From: Punica granatum
Lineage: Eukaryota > Streptophyta > Magnoliopsida > Myrtales > Lythraceae
Direction: 5' to 3'
NCBI RefSeq assembly: GCF_007655135.1
Contig: NC_045127.1
Span: forward strand, 38,575,538-38,639,537
Length of the DNA stretch: 64,000 bases
Positions 11,147-21,694 of this stretch are shown piece after piece. Within the stretch, counting starts at the first letter, position 1. The number at the start of each line of letters is the position of its first letter. A model generated the notes under the pieces. That model was given only the letters and a program-made list of their open reading frames with translations, was not told the origin of the DNA and did not search any database. Both the position numbers and the translations under genes were made by a program.

Positions 11147-11993
11147 TTCCCCTCCTCTTGAAAAGGATTTGCCCTCAAATCATCACCTATATCAAAAGGA
11201 AGCAAATCAGCAACATCAAAAGTTGCACTTACATTGTACTCACCACGTAAGTCTAGTTTATAAGCATTGTCATTGATGCGCTTTAGGACTTGGAAAGGAC
11301 CATCCCTTCTCGGAAGTAATTTGGAACGTCTTTGCGCCGGAAATCTCTCTTTTCTCATATGCAACCAAACCCAATCTCCAGGTTCGAAAATCATCTTATG
11401 ACGCCCCTTGTTGGCGTGCTTTGCATATTGCTCCTTATCATAAGTTGCACGCAAAACATGATTCATAAATCTCATAAAAGTGCTTGGAGCATTAGTCAAA
11501 CCAAAAGGCATAACTAACCATTCATACAAACCATATTTTGTTTTAAAGGCATTTTTCCATTCATCTCCTTCTTTCATTCTAATCTGATGATAACCACTCT
11601 TTAAATCAATTTTAAAAAATACACAAGAACCATGTAGCTCATCTAACATATCATCTAAGCGAGGAATAAGATGACGATACTTTACCATTATGTTGTTGAT
11701 TGCTCGGCAATCAACGCACATTCTCCACGTCTCATCCTTCTTAGGTACAAGTATAATCGGAACGGCGCATGGGCTCATGCTCTCCTACATGTACCCTTTC
11801 TCCAACAACTCACTTACCTGCCGTTGAAGCTCCTTTGTCTCCTCAGGATTGCTCCTATAGGCTGGTCGGTTTGGAATTGTCACACTGGGAGCAAAATCAA
11901 TTTGATATTCAATCCCTCGGATTGGAGCTAACCCATGTGGTGTTTCCTTGGGAAAGACATCCTCATACTCCTATAAAAGAGAAACAACAGAAC
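10930..11993 (-). pseudogene. Element B: RT fused in frame to the integrase C-terminus and CR motif
   Basis: Reading on the minus strand from 11,993: EYEDVFPKETPHGLAPIRGI, then RPAYRSNPEETKELQRQVSE, one stop at about 11,780, then [45 protein letters not shown] and [20 protein letters not shown]. At about 11,447 the frame passes without a break into [16 protein letters not shown], an integrase C-terminal segment. It continues as [20 protein letters not shown] and ends in the RARAKK-rich motif within the LTR. The YFDD catalytic box, RNase H and the integrase DDE core are all missing. The fused open frame of 282 codons (10,930-11,778) has no stop across the deletion. This is a chromovirus-type RT of the CRM group; the copy is non-functional. 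Confidence 0.88.
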
Positions 11994-12033
11994 TAGGCAG
12001 AACGATGTCAAATTCGTTAGTGTTGAAATATGT

Positions 12034-13922
12034 CTATTTGTACAAAAGTACAATAATCGGCTGATCTGAAAACATTGTTCGCTTAATTTCACTCATTTTT
12101 GCATATAAATTCTTTTGTTTTCTCTCTAATTTTCTCTCAATGGCCGAATTTTTATTTTCTTTTTCTCTCTCATTTTTCTCGGCCTCTCTCTGATTTTCAC
12201 TCATTTTCTTCTGTTCACTCTCTTTCTTTTGATCACTCTCTTTTTGCAATCTCACTTGATCCTCATATACTTGCTGCGGTGTCAATGGTACAAGAGTGAT
12301 CGATCGTTGATTAAGTACAAATGAATATTTATTCGTAAAGCCGTCATGCTTCACTTGCCTATCAAACTGCCAGGGACGCCCTAACAACAAGTGTCCTGCT
12401 TGCATCGGTACTGCATCACACAACACTTCATCTTCGTATTTACCGATTCGAAATGCAATTAACACCTGCTTGTTCACTCTTAGCTCACCACTATCATTCA
12501 ACCTTTGTAGCTTGTACGGCCTAGGGTGCTTCAACATGGGCAGTCCCAATTTTTCCACCATTGTTGAGCTTGCGACATTAGTACAACTGCCACCATCAAT
12601 AATCACACTACATACCTTGTCTTTGACGTAGTACCTAGTGTGAAAGATGTTCTCCCGCTGCACTTTTTCAACTCCTTTTGTTTGCAAACTTAATGCTCTC
12701 CTTGCCACCAATGTCAATGCATCTGGAGCTAAATATTCCTCCTCGGGAATGTCCTCCAATGGGGGCATGTCATCGGTGTCAGAATCTTCAGTGTCGGTCA
12801 CAATGTCACCATTGTCTCGCATCACCATGACCCGCTTGTTCAGACATTGACTTGCTATGTGTCCCCTGCCTTGGCATTTAAAACACTTAATGTCACGATT
12901 CTTGGAGGTAGCAATGTCGGTTTTACCTTGAGGAACGTGGCTGGTTGCATCTTGTATTTTATTCGATTTTCGACTTTGACGTGGATTGCTTCCCATCTTT
13001 CTTCCACTGATTCGGTTTCCAAGTGGATGTGCTTGGACTTTGGCTTGCACGTGTATTGCCTCTCCTCTTAAACTGGTTCTCAATCTTGATGGCCATGTGC
13101 ACCATATCCTCTAACTCCGCATAATGTTGTAATTCCACGACATTTTGAATTTCCCGGTTCAATCCAGCCAAAAATCTTGCCATAGTAGCCTCCCGATCCT
13201 CCTCTACATTTGCTCTAATCATGGCCACTTCCATCTCCTTAAAATATTTATCTACACTCCGGTTACATTGCCTAAGACTTTGTAACTTATTATACAACTC
13301 TCGGTAGTAATAACTGGGAACAAATCGCTTCCTCATCACCCTTTTCATTTCCTCCCACGTATCTATAGGTGGCTCTCTATTTCTTCGCCTATTTATCACT
13401 AATTGATCCCACCAGACAATTGCATAATCTGATAATTCAATTGCAGCCAATTTGACTTTGTTCAGCTCAGAATAATTATAACAATCAAATACAAACTCCA
13501 CCCTTTTCTCCCACTCAAGGTATGCTTCGGGATCACTCATTCCTTGGAACGATGGGATTTTCATCTTAATACTACCCAAGTTATTGTCTTCTCGATTCCT
13601 AACTTCTCTAAACCGCCCTCCATGTCTCCTATTACTAACAACCGAATCTCGATCATCTTCTTCATCAAAACCAGCCCCATAATTCTCTTCATCTTCAACC
13701 CTCACTTCCCACGGTTGAACTCTTTCCCTCCTACGTGCATTAGGAGCGTTTCATGGCTGCTCCACAAGTTTTTGCTCCATCAGATCTATCTGTTCATGAA
13801 CCTGCTCAAACTCCAACCTCATCACACGCCTCATCTCACTCATCATGGCCTCCATAAGTATTTTCGAATCAGACAATTCCGTAGCACCTTCGGGAATACT
13901 CTTAGAACTGTTGTGAGACATG
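12034..13922 (-). pseudogene. Element B: gag and protease (two frames)
   Basis: Gag probably starts with the ATG at 13,922-13,920 (SHNSSKSIPEGATELSDSKI), but a TGA near 13,752 interrupts it. From 13,705 the capsid part reads IPSFQGMSDPEAYLEWEKRV, then MRKRFVPSYYYRELYNKLQS and MARFLAGLNREIQNVVEL. A frame change at about 12,960-13,080 leads to the zinc knuckle CFKCQGRGHIASQC. An aspartic protease follows, with IIDGGSCTNVASSTMVEKLG and LLLGRPWQFDRQV. The final 90 residues are a highly charged Lys/Glu-rich coil. Except for the N-terminal stop and the one shift this region is fairly well preserved, which suggests a younger insertion than element A. Confidence 0.9.
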
Positions 13923-14471
13923 ATTGCTGCAAAATAAAGTTAGAAAGAAAGGACCTCATAATTTTCTCCCTTACGTGTTTACACTCCAGAGTGTGAATCA
14001 CTCTACACTCGTGTTTTCACTCAAACAAACGTGGCTTTTAACCCTCTAATGTTCTTACCACTCCTGCCTTTTCCACTCGATAATTTTCTTTCAGATCTCT
14101 TGAAACTAAACGAACAATTCTCCAAAATTTCCAGCAGCAATTCACTAAGAACTTACCAAGGAAAATTAATGGTCAAAGGAAATTTAAGGAAGAAAGGAAA
14201 CAAGAGAGAATGCAACTACTATGAAGGATTAAATAAACCAGAATGTTATATGAAATTTTGGGATCAGAATCAATGTAGATCACAAAGAAAGGGAAATAAC
14301 AACTTTAGAATGGTCTGATGCAAAGAATTTGGATCAAATTGACTACAACAACTTCTTTCTTTTCTTACGCTCTTTCGTTCTTTTTTTTCCGACTAATAAC
14401 AATCCAGAAAGAATAAACTTGACGAAACGAAGCTCAGCAAATTGAAACGAAAACCTGATTTGGAGCCTGAT

Positions 14472-14485
14472 GCTCTGATACCAAA
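14472..14485 (-). promoter_or_regulatory. Primer-binding site of element B (initiator-Met type)
   Basis: Immediately inside the 5' LTR, the minus strand reads TTTGGTATCAGAGC. TGGTATCAGAGC is the standard plant LTR-retrotransposon primer site complementary to the 3' end of initiator methionine tRNA. It fixes the element's orientation as minus. Confidence 0.88.
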
Positions 14486-15204
14486 TGATGCGATTCCCGC
14501 CAAGAATGACGAGACCCGACAACTAAAGGAACCCAAGATCGTTTCACGATCAGATTTGATTGACAAACCCTCGACCCATTATTTATTGCAAAACAAGAAC
14601 CTCGGTATACAGGAAGACGCCACAAACGGTGGTGAAAAGCCGTTTGATAAATCGATGATGAATGCCACAGAAATTTCTGATAAGTTCGAATTAGTTCTTC
14701 AAGAACCAAAGAGAATACTTTCACAATTTTATGAATGTTCCTTTTTATTAAAAATTGACAAAGATGAATATATATAGACATAAACTAAACCTAATCTGGC
14801 CATATCTCCTCCTAAAGATAAGGAAAATAAAACCTAAAATATCGATAGAGATAAGACATAATCTATAAAGATATGAAATCTAAATATCCCTAGAATATCT
14901 CCATGAGATTTAAACTTTAAACAAATCTGATGATATCTTCTCTTGATCATCAAATATTCTAGAAGCTTCCTTAAACACTTGCTGAATTTAGCCTTGTCCG
15001 GAATATTCTATAACTTGAATCATGTTGATGGATCTTTGTTGATCACGTGGTTCATGTCCAATGGGCCTCCATGAATTTGCTTGAGCTCAAACTTCTTGAA
15101 TCAAACCGTTGAGTTCATCTTTAAACTTCTTTGCTTGTTCTCGCGTAATTGGTCCAATTGGAACTTGAACTGGATCCCTTGAAGTCATGCTACGATTTGC
15201 ATCA
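14486..15204 (-). repeat. 5' LTR of element B
   Basis: A 719-bp LTR bounded by TGATGC and GCATCA on the plus strand and closely similar to 10,343-11,146. It lacks the two short internal duplications seen in the 3' LTR. The region between this LTR and gag (13,923-14,471) is the AT-rich leader and holds only the PBS. Confidence 0.9.
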
Positions 15205-15940
15205 CTACGTTGTCACGCGTCTTACGGCATAGGCAAAAGTTAAGGGACCTTTGGCAGCTCGACCATGAAAGAACAACTACAATCAGTGTGAAGCGACAAC
15301 GAGTAGTGGTTTTGGCAGTCTTCGACGCAAGCAAACTCTCCTTGACTCTCCGGGCAAGAGACACCTTTCGACATGGGGTCGAATCGTTATATCCTTGATT
15401 TGGAGGATCCCAAAGATCCCTCCCTTTACCTTTATGCAAATTCCACGAGTCATGCATTTCCTGTAAAAAGATTTTTTTTCAAGTTAGAGTCTTGTGGGAC
15501 AAGGCCACCCTTTTCAAATGGTCATCAAGTTCAAATCCCCGAAGCATTATTACTCAGACCTCTTTGCACATCTTCATTACAGCTGTATGGTAGGACTGAC
15601 AACTATTGTTAGCTCCCCTAGTTCTATATGCAGGTATGAGGATGTAAACCCCGAAAGATGTCTTCCTCTGACAAATGCATGTTTGCCTTATGCCAAGAAC
15701 TACAGCCTCAGTCCGAGGAGAAATCTGCAGGATAACATTCCATGCACTCAGTTGCATCACAATCAGAAGATGAGCAATGAAGCATTATGTCACAGCATTG
15801 TTTGCAACGTCGACAAGCTTAATGATGGATGAAGCACAATGATTCCTTCCACACCTCGTGCAACTCCCCAGCATTTGCATTCACTTTCTGCACACACCTT
15901 TTAATTAAGCTCAGCACTTTTCATTAAGCCATCACATTTT
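15205..15940 (+). other. Element A 3' untranslated region, second part
   Basis: The element A tail resumes after element B with the same GGCATAGGCAAAAGTTAAGG phrase seen upstream of the insertion. No convincing coding region is present; the overlapping short open frames around 15,373-15,832 match nothing I recognise. The 3' end shows the first TTTTCATTAAGC units that continue after the reversed LTR fragment at 17,374. Confidence 0.6.
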
Positions 15941-17373
15941 CATTAAGTAAGAGTGAAAGACTTAGGATATTTTTAATGCAAGTGGGCAATGGTGGCTAGC
16001 TTTGTCTTGAGCAAAGGGGAAGAAGATGCCGTGGGTCCCGCTTGGGCTGGAGTTGAGTCGAGAGGAAACTCGAATCTCGATTGATCATGCGTTTGAGGCC
16101 TATAGTTCAAATTGAACATCGAATCGGTGATGTACGCGATAAAACGATTCAAATGAGCCCAAGATTGGCATTTTTCGTGAGAAAATGCCTCATGTGGTCA
16201 TGACGCTCGAAAGCCGGTTTTGCTCATTTTAAGCGCTCAGAGCGAAGTTAACCATTCTTGACAGCGTATCTTGCATCTATGTTCTGCATTGGTCATTTTG
16301 ATATGCATTTTCAGTTGGAATGAATAGTTGACCCTTAAGTCGGTATTACAAATGTGGAGTCGGAGACGTCCTAGGAGGCCGAAACTGGATTTCTCATATT
16401 GCTTTCTGAGTTGCTTAGGCGATCCAGAGATCACTGCGATCTCTGTTTGTTGAAAACGGACCTCTAAGGACTAGAAAAATGCATATGAGACCTTTAAAGA
16501 ACTACCCGGGAGGTCTAGATGAGTTTTGCAATTCAGTCTGATGATTCCACATTGATCCTTAGGATGTCTAGTACTGTGTAGGGTAGGCATCCAGCATCAA
16601 GTTTCAGCAAAAATGACATTCGGATATGAATTTCCACTAAAAATGGCTTTTTCTGCTCCTCGGATGTCACTCGGGAAACTGAAAGGGGTTATGCTATCTA
16701 TTTTGCACAATTGCATCCGTCTGCTGGAGTTTTCAGGGCAATGCAGAGTCAACATCGTTTGCTGTTATTCCGTCAGACCAGTCTCTGGTTATGCATTTCC
16801 AAAGGAAGGTATGCTCATTTTGTCGCTCAGAAGTCATTCAGGGTGTCTGTACGGCTTCCAAGAATAGATCTGTTGTGATGCTCATGCTTTGTATGTTTGT
16901 GGGACATGGCTGTAACTGACATTTGGCATTACCTTTTCTCTGAAAAACTGACATTTTTGGACTCCAACTGAAAAGTTGTCTGTATTTATAAAATTGCTCT
17001 GTATAGAGCAGATGATTTGCAAAATGCGTTTGAAGACATTTTTCATCTGTTTGGCACTAATGTAGATTTTTTTAGTCCAATATTGGATATTTTTTGATGG
17101 TTGAGCAAACCATCGGAAAATAACACTATCAGCTTTGCACTCTATAAAATGCAGGTTTAAGGATTATTTAACTTCTGCTCGCTCTGTTAGCTTTTAATGA
17201 CCAAGGAAATTTTCCTGTTGCTTGCCCCTGTCATCTGGTTGATTATTCTGACTTAAGGATGAATAATGATTTGTTGCTCTGTCAAGCCCTCTTTTGCATT
17301 AATGCTCAAGTTGTGACCCGATTCGCTATTGATGCGATTGTTTGGACTAATGAGCCAAAATGAGGTGCTGACA
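15941..17373 (-). mobile_element. Truncated reversed Tat LTR fragment
   Basis: On the minus strand this begins TGTCAGCACCTCATTTTGGC at 17,373 and runs about 1.4 kb into an LTR, ending upstream of the TATA region. Landmarks shared with the solo LTR (5,220-6,280) include the plus-strand runs GCTCTGTATAGAGCAGATGA near 17,001 and TTTTTCATCTGTTTGGCAC near 17,039. The left border is approximate. TTTTCATTAAG-type repeats lie on both sides (15,917-15,950 and 17,376 on), so it landed in, or recombined into, the element A 3' UTR repeats. Confidence 0.8.
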
Positions 17374-17950
17374 ACCTTTTCATTAAGCAATGCACATTTT
17401 CATTAAACAAGCACCTTTTCATTAAGCAATTCACATTTTCATTAAGCAAGCACTTTTTCATTAAGCAAGCACATTTTCATTAAGCAATGCACTTTTTCAT
17501 TAAGCAATGCAATGCATCTTTTTTTAAGTAATGCAATCCATAGGGCAATGTGCCCGTGCATATTACAAACCTGTTGGGCAAGTGCCCATGCATCATGCAA
17601 CTTATCGGGCAAGCGCCCGTGCATATCGCAAACCCGCTGGGTAAGCGCCCGTGCATCACGCAACTCGCCGGGCAGGCGCCCGTGCCTCACACAACTCGCC
17701 GGGCAGGCGCCCGTGCCTCTTTCAAACGCACTTTCTTTAAGCAATGCATTTTTCATTATATACCGCACTTTTGATTAAGCATCGTCCTTTTCTTTAAACA
17801 ATGCATCGCACTTTCAATTAAACACAACACTTTCAATTATACATTGCACTTTTCATTAAGCACTGCACCTTCTCATTAAGCAAAGCACTACACTATCATT
17901 AAACATCGTCCTTTCATTAGACACCGCATTTCTGATTAAACAAGGCACTT
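17374..17950 (+). repeat. Element A 3' UTR minisatellites
   Basis: Two repeat types are interleaved. One is a short AT-rich unit, about (CA)TTTTCATTAAGCAATGCA, repeated many times at 17,376-17,530 and again degenerately at 17,740-17,950. Between them, at about 17,548-17,722, lie five to six copies of a GC-rich unit of 31-33 bp centred on GGGCAAGCGCCCGTGC, each with an internal dyad (GGGC...GCCC). The last two units (CGCCGGGCAGGCGCCCGTGC) are near-identical. Open frames here on both strands simply translate the repeat. Tandem repeats in the 3' UTR are a known habit of Tat/Ogre elements. Confidence 0.8.
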
Positions 17951-18151
17951 CTTGTTTCCGGCAAAGCTTATTCATATCTCATCTTGCTCCTTTTATCCTT
18001 ATGTTAGGTACAATATTTCCCACATATCCAAAGCAAGAGGGAGAAGACGGTCATTGGAAGTTCCATATCGATAATTGCTATCAAACTGGGGTGCTTCTAA
18101 AAGTCTTTGGCTGCATCCTCTACTCGAGCACGCAGTTAAAGAGGGGCAAGC
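17951..18151 (+). other. Element A 3' end with polypurine tract
   Basis: Non-coding DNA ending in the polypurine tract AAAGAGGGGCAAGC at 18,138-18,151, directly before the LTR start TGTCAGCACC. A near-identical end (AAAGTGGGGCAAGC) precedes the LTR at 21,695, and the 60 bp before it also align. This is where plus-strand DNA synthesis of the element would be primed. Confidence 0.75.
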
Positions 18152-18743
18152 TGTCAGCACCCCATTTTGGCTCACTAGTTCAAGTAATGCACATCAGCAA
18201 TGATTCAGGCCATGACTTGAGCATCAATACAGAAGAGGACTCAACAGAGCAGCAAATTGCTATTCATTCTCAAGTCAACAGAGACAGGCAGATGAATCAC
18301 GCATTTGACTGAAGAACATACAGAATCATCCAGTGACATACAGAGCAAACAGGGAGCCTAGACAGCATCCAAACTGGCGTTTTCAGAATACATCGCCAAC
18401 AGTGCTATTTTTCTGCTGGTTCGCTCGACCATCAGAAGATAGTCAATAATGGGCTCCAAAAATCCCTTGCGGTGCCAAACAAATGAAAGGTGTGTTCAAA
18501 CGCATTTCGCAGATCAGTTGCTCTATACAGAGCAATTTTATAAATACAAAAACCTTTTTAGTGGGAGTCCAAAAACGTTGGTTCACTAGAGAAAAGTTAA
18601 TACCCGATGTCAGATGCAGTCACATCCAGCAATTATACAAAGCATGATCATTGCTTCAGATTGTCTCTCGGAAGTCACACAGACTCCTCGAATGACTTCC
18701 GAGCGACAAAACAAGCATATCATTCAACGAAAAACCATATTCG
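18152..18743 (+). mobile_element. First ~590 bp of element A's 3' LTR
   Basis: It starts TGTCAGCACCCCATTTTGGC immediately after the polypurine tract and follows the other LTRs (CTCTATACAGAGCAATTTTA near 18,521, AATGACTTCCGAG near 18,690). At about 18,743 the sequence switches abruptly to LTR sequence in the opposite orientation, so the rest of this LTR is missing or inverted. Confidence 0.8.
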
Positions 18744-20252
18744 AAGACAAGTTTTGAAAAAAAGGGCATTAACGTCATTTGACAACTCATCGACCCGAGT
18801 TATTAGTTAATTACCAATTCATTCAAACTTATCAGTGCCAAGTGGGTTTAATCATGTGAGCGTTCCGATTAACCCGTTTGTGAATTTATTGCTTGTAAAT
18901 TATTGCCGAATACAGTAAATGTGCGGGTTACAGACAATCAGACAGATCATGAATTTATCCACTAAATGAAGTTTGAATACTCGAAAAGCTTAATTTAATA
19001 AAAACAATTCATGACATGACAATAGAGACGAGTCCAGGAAGGTCAAGGATAATTTGGTCAAAATGACCAGAATACCCTCAGAACCCAAATGGCCCCGAAA
19101 GAGTAATCGATACATGAATTCATGCATTTTGCTTTAAGAACAATGTTCTAAATGGAATTTTAACGTGGGATTTGCGATGATATTAAAATTGCAATTTGCA
19201 CAAAATCCAAGAAATATATTTCATCGAGGTAAAGAGATCGTTCTTGACCCGAATAAGGTCAAAAAACTCGGCTCTTCCCTTTTGAGGATAGTCGTGGGTT
19301 TCCTTGACCCGTTTCGGGTTTCAAACGGTTTCTTTAACCCAATTTCGACTATTTCTCGCATGCTCAAGAGTTAAACACGATAAATGACACGTATTTAATA
19401 ATGACCGGTATTGCCATGAGTTTGGAAAATGCATTTAAACATACAAACATGCACAAACACGTTATCTATGGAATCAATAAAACGATACCGACTTCATGGA
19501 TGTGATAAAAGCATAAAAACTCGGGAAACGACTTAAATCGGGGCAAGGAATTCATTGTTAACCCGAAAAGCCGAAAATAGGTTTCGGTTATCTCCCTTGG
19601 AGACAAACCCGAGAGCCCCCTTTGGTTTTTTCGGGTCGGAATGATTTTCTCGACTCCAATTTAAACATTTCCCGACATGCTAGCACATTAAACGATGATA
19701 ATCATGCACGATATAACATAAAAATGCATAAAAGAAATGATCTTGAAAGTAAATCATGCATAAAACCCTTATAACTACATAAACACAATAAATTTGTAAA
19801 AGTCCTAGCTCCTCTAAGTCAGGAATGGTTATACCTAGTCCCGGGATGCGGGATGAGACTGTAAAAAGTCGGGTTGGACCGTTGGTGGGTCAGGTTTGGG
19901 TTGTTTTGGCTTGAACAGACCCGAACAGAGGCAACAGACCCGATTGGAAACTGTCTTGACCCAACTAGGCACCCAGGAAGGAGCAGGCCGGTTCGGTTTG
20001 TTTCGACCGGTTTTCTGGCAGGTTCACCTCGATTCTGGACAGCCAAGGGACCCTCTTAGGTGGTGGTGGCGGTCGTTTGGTTCCAGAGTTGTCGGGTTGA
20101 CCTGTATAACCCTGCAAAGATTACGAAAAGTAGAGCACGTTTAGGAAATAGACCCGACTGGGCAGTTTGCGGGTCGGACGTCACCACGGTGGCTCCTGAT
20201 GGAATTTTGAGGCAAGGTCAGTGGCTCCCGACTCCTAATCGACCCCTGGAGG

Positions 20253-20832
20253 TAGGGGTGATCGGTTCCGGGTACCCTGTATTTTTCATAATACCTAGAC
20301 CCTACCCTGTAAGGGACAGGTTCCAAGATTTTGGAACCGGACCCTACCCTGTTGAATCATGGAACCGGAACTTACCCGGAACCTGTATTATACCACAGGT
20401 TCCGGGTACCCTGTTAGAACCTGTAAATTTTTTCTTTTCGCTAAATAAAATCGAAAATATCACATACATAATCAGTAATTACGCCAAATAGAATATCAAC
20501 AAAATTTAGATTAATCCACAACAATGAAATAATAATATGTCTCATCAATCCATCGACAAAATTGAACATCCATAATACGATCTCACACAACAAAGTGCCT
20601 ATGTTCTAATTCATTAGAGGAGATAGTAACTTTACTCTTTCCTCTCTTTTTTTAATAAATAACCGGTTCCGTGTACCCTGTAGGCAGGAACCGGAATCGG
20701 AACCGATTTTCACAGGTTCCTAATTTTAGTACCCGGAACCTACCATATTTTCAATACGAGCTACCCGGACCCTACCTGTTAGGGTAGGTTCCAACCGGTT
20801 CCAGGTATATCCGGTACCCGTGCACACCCCTA
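20253..20832. mobile_element. Non-autonomous hAT element, 580 bp, with intact 8-bp target duplication
   Basis: The ends are TAGGGGTG on the left and CACCCCTA on the right. They are perfect inverted repeats, flanked by identical 8-mers CCTGGAGG at 20,245-20,252 and 20,833-20,840. Eight-base duplications and TAGGGGTG-like termini are typical of hAT transposons. The interior codes for no transposase. It is built of many copies of a short motif around GGTTCCGGGTACCCTGT in both orientations near the ends, with an AT-rich centre (20,420-20,650). Subterminal motif arrays like these are usual transposase-binding sites in hAT elements. Mobilisation would need a transposase from elsewhere. Confidence 0.9.
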
Positions 20833-21346
20833 CCTGGAGGTGACTGCGGTGGTCGTTTCGTGAAAAGAGTCTCAGATCGACCCGATCTGCATGGAAAACG
20901 CAAAGATAGTCAAAAAATCCGACCCGACTGGGTCAACACAAGCGGGTTTTTTTTGGATTTCTCGACTTCTTGACACCCTTGGGTTGTGTGGTTTGATGGG
21001 TTTTGAGGACTCAAACCAATCCGAAAATGCTTGAAACCCAGGTTGCCATTTTTAACCCGAGAAGGAGCAAAAACTATTCGGTTTTGTGGTGGGCTATTCT
21101 AATGGGTTGGGGGCTTCAAACTTAAAATCTTCACTGTTCCAATGAAGTTTGGAGAAATTTGGATTTAAGCCGGGATTGTGAATACCATGATTTCGACTTA
21201 AATATTTGGTGTTCTTGCTTGTTGTTGGCTGCTGGAATGGCTGAAGAGTTGCGGTTTTGATAAGGGAGTTTGAGAGCTTTTGAAGAGTGAGAAATGCTAG
21301 AGAGATGGCATGAAGTAAGTTGTGATTCGCTTAATGACATAGAAAG

Positions 21347-21354
21347 TATATATA
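21347..21354 (-). promoter_or_regulatory. TATA box of the reversed LTR fragment
   Basis: TATATATA in the reversed LTR fragment, in the context GAAAGTATATATAGGCTAAG, aligns with the TATA boxes of the other LTRs. If it is active, transcription would run leftward through the inverted fragment. Confidence 0.5.
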
Positions 21355-21450
21355 GGCTAAGCTTAATGATAATTAGTGAAAGCAAAGTGCCACTAGCCTC
21401 TTGGATTAGGCTTGGGCGGTTTTGGAAGAAAAGATTAGGGAAGGATTTTG

Positions 21451-21694
21451 ATTGAATGAAGATAGGTTTGCGGGCTCAGGCCCCTCATCCACCACTTCAT
21501 AATCTCCACCTCTCAACCATGCCACCATGTCGTGACAGGTCCGTGCACTTGCACGGTTTCTCCCACACACCCAAGACGGAGGAACAAACGACTACAGAGA
21601 GCAGCATCAGGAAGGTAGCCGGGGTCCAAATGGGTGCTTCTCATGATCTTTGGTTACATCCTCTAATCGAGCATGCAACCAAAGTGGGGCAAGC
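21451..21694 (+). other. 3' internal end of a Tat element with polypurine tract
   Basis: About 240 bp ending AAAGTGGGGCAAGC (21,681-21,694). It is closely similar over its last 60-80 bp to the end of element A before 18,152. It places an element's 3' end immediately left of the LTR at 21,695. No coding sequence is seen. Confidence 0.7.

Larger units (their letters stand above)
10343..15204 (-). mobile_element. CRM-like Ty3/gypsy chromovirus (element B), internally deleted
   Basis: This is a complete LTR-to-LTR unit on the minus strand. On the plus strand both LTRs begin TGATGCGATTC and end GATTTGCATCA, and the ends are the inverted repeat TGATGC/GCATCA. Flanking 5-mers are CTAGG on the left and CTACG on the right, an imperfect target-site duplication. 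In the element's direction the order is 5' LTR, PBS, gag, protease, RT, integrase end and 3' LTR. Most of RT's second half, RNase H and the integrase core are absent. The coding region running into the 3' LTR and an arginine-rich C-terminal motif ([18 protein letters not shown]) are characteristic of the CRM (centromeric retrotransposon) clade. The host sequence on both sides is the 3' UTR of element A. Confidence 0.9.
18744..21450 (-). mobile_element. Reversed middle fragment of a Tat LTR
   Basis: From 18,744 rightwards the sequence matches the reverse complement of the solo LTR from about 8,170 down towards its promoter. Shared landmarks include AAGGGCATTAACGTCATTTG near 18,759, GATACCGACTTCATGG near 19,484 and CTCCTCTAAGTCAGGAATGG near 19,809. 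It also contains a reversed TATA box (21,347) and upstream LTR sequence. It is interrupted by a hAT element (20,253-20,832). It has neither LTR terminus nor an internal domain. Confidence 0.75.

Noticed and set aside
17548..17722. Regularly spaced GC-rich repeats resembling a CRISPR array
   Set aside because: Units are directly tandem with no unique spacers, they lie in a plant retrotransposon 3' UTR, and no cas genes are present.
19874..20491. Open frames around 19,874-20,491 as genes
   Set aside because: They cross the border between a reversed LTR and a hAT element and match no family.
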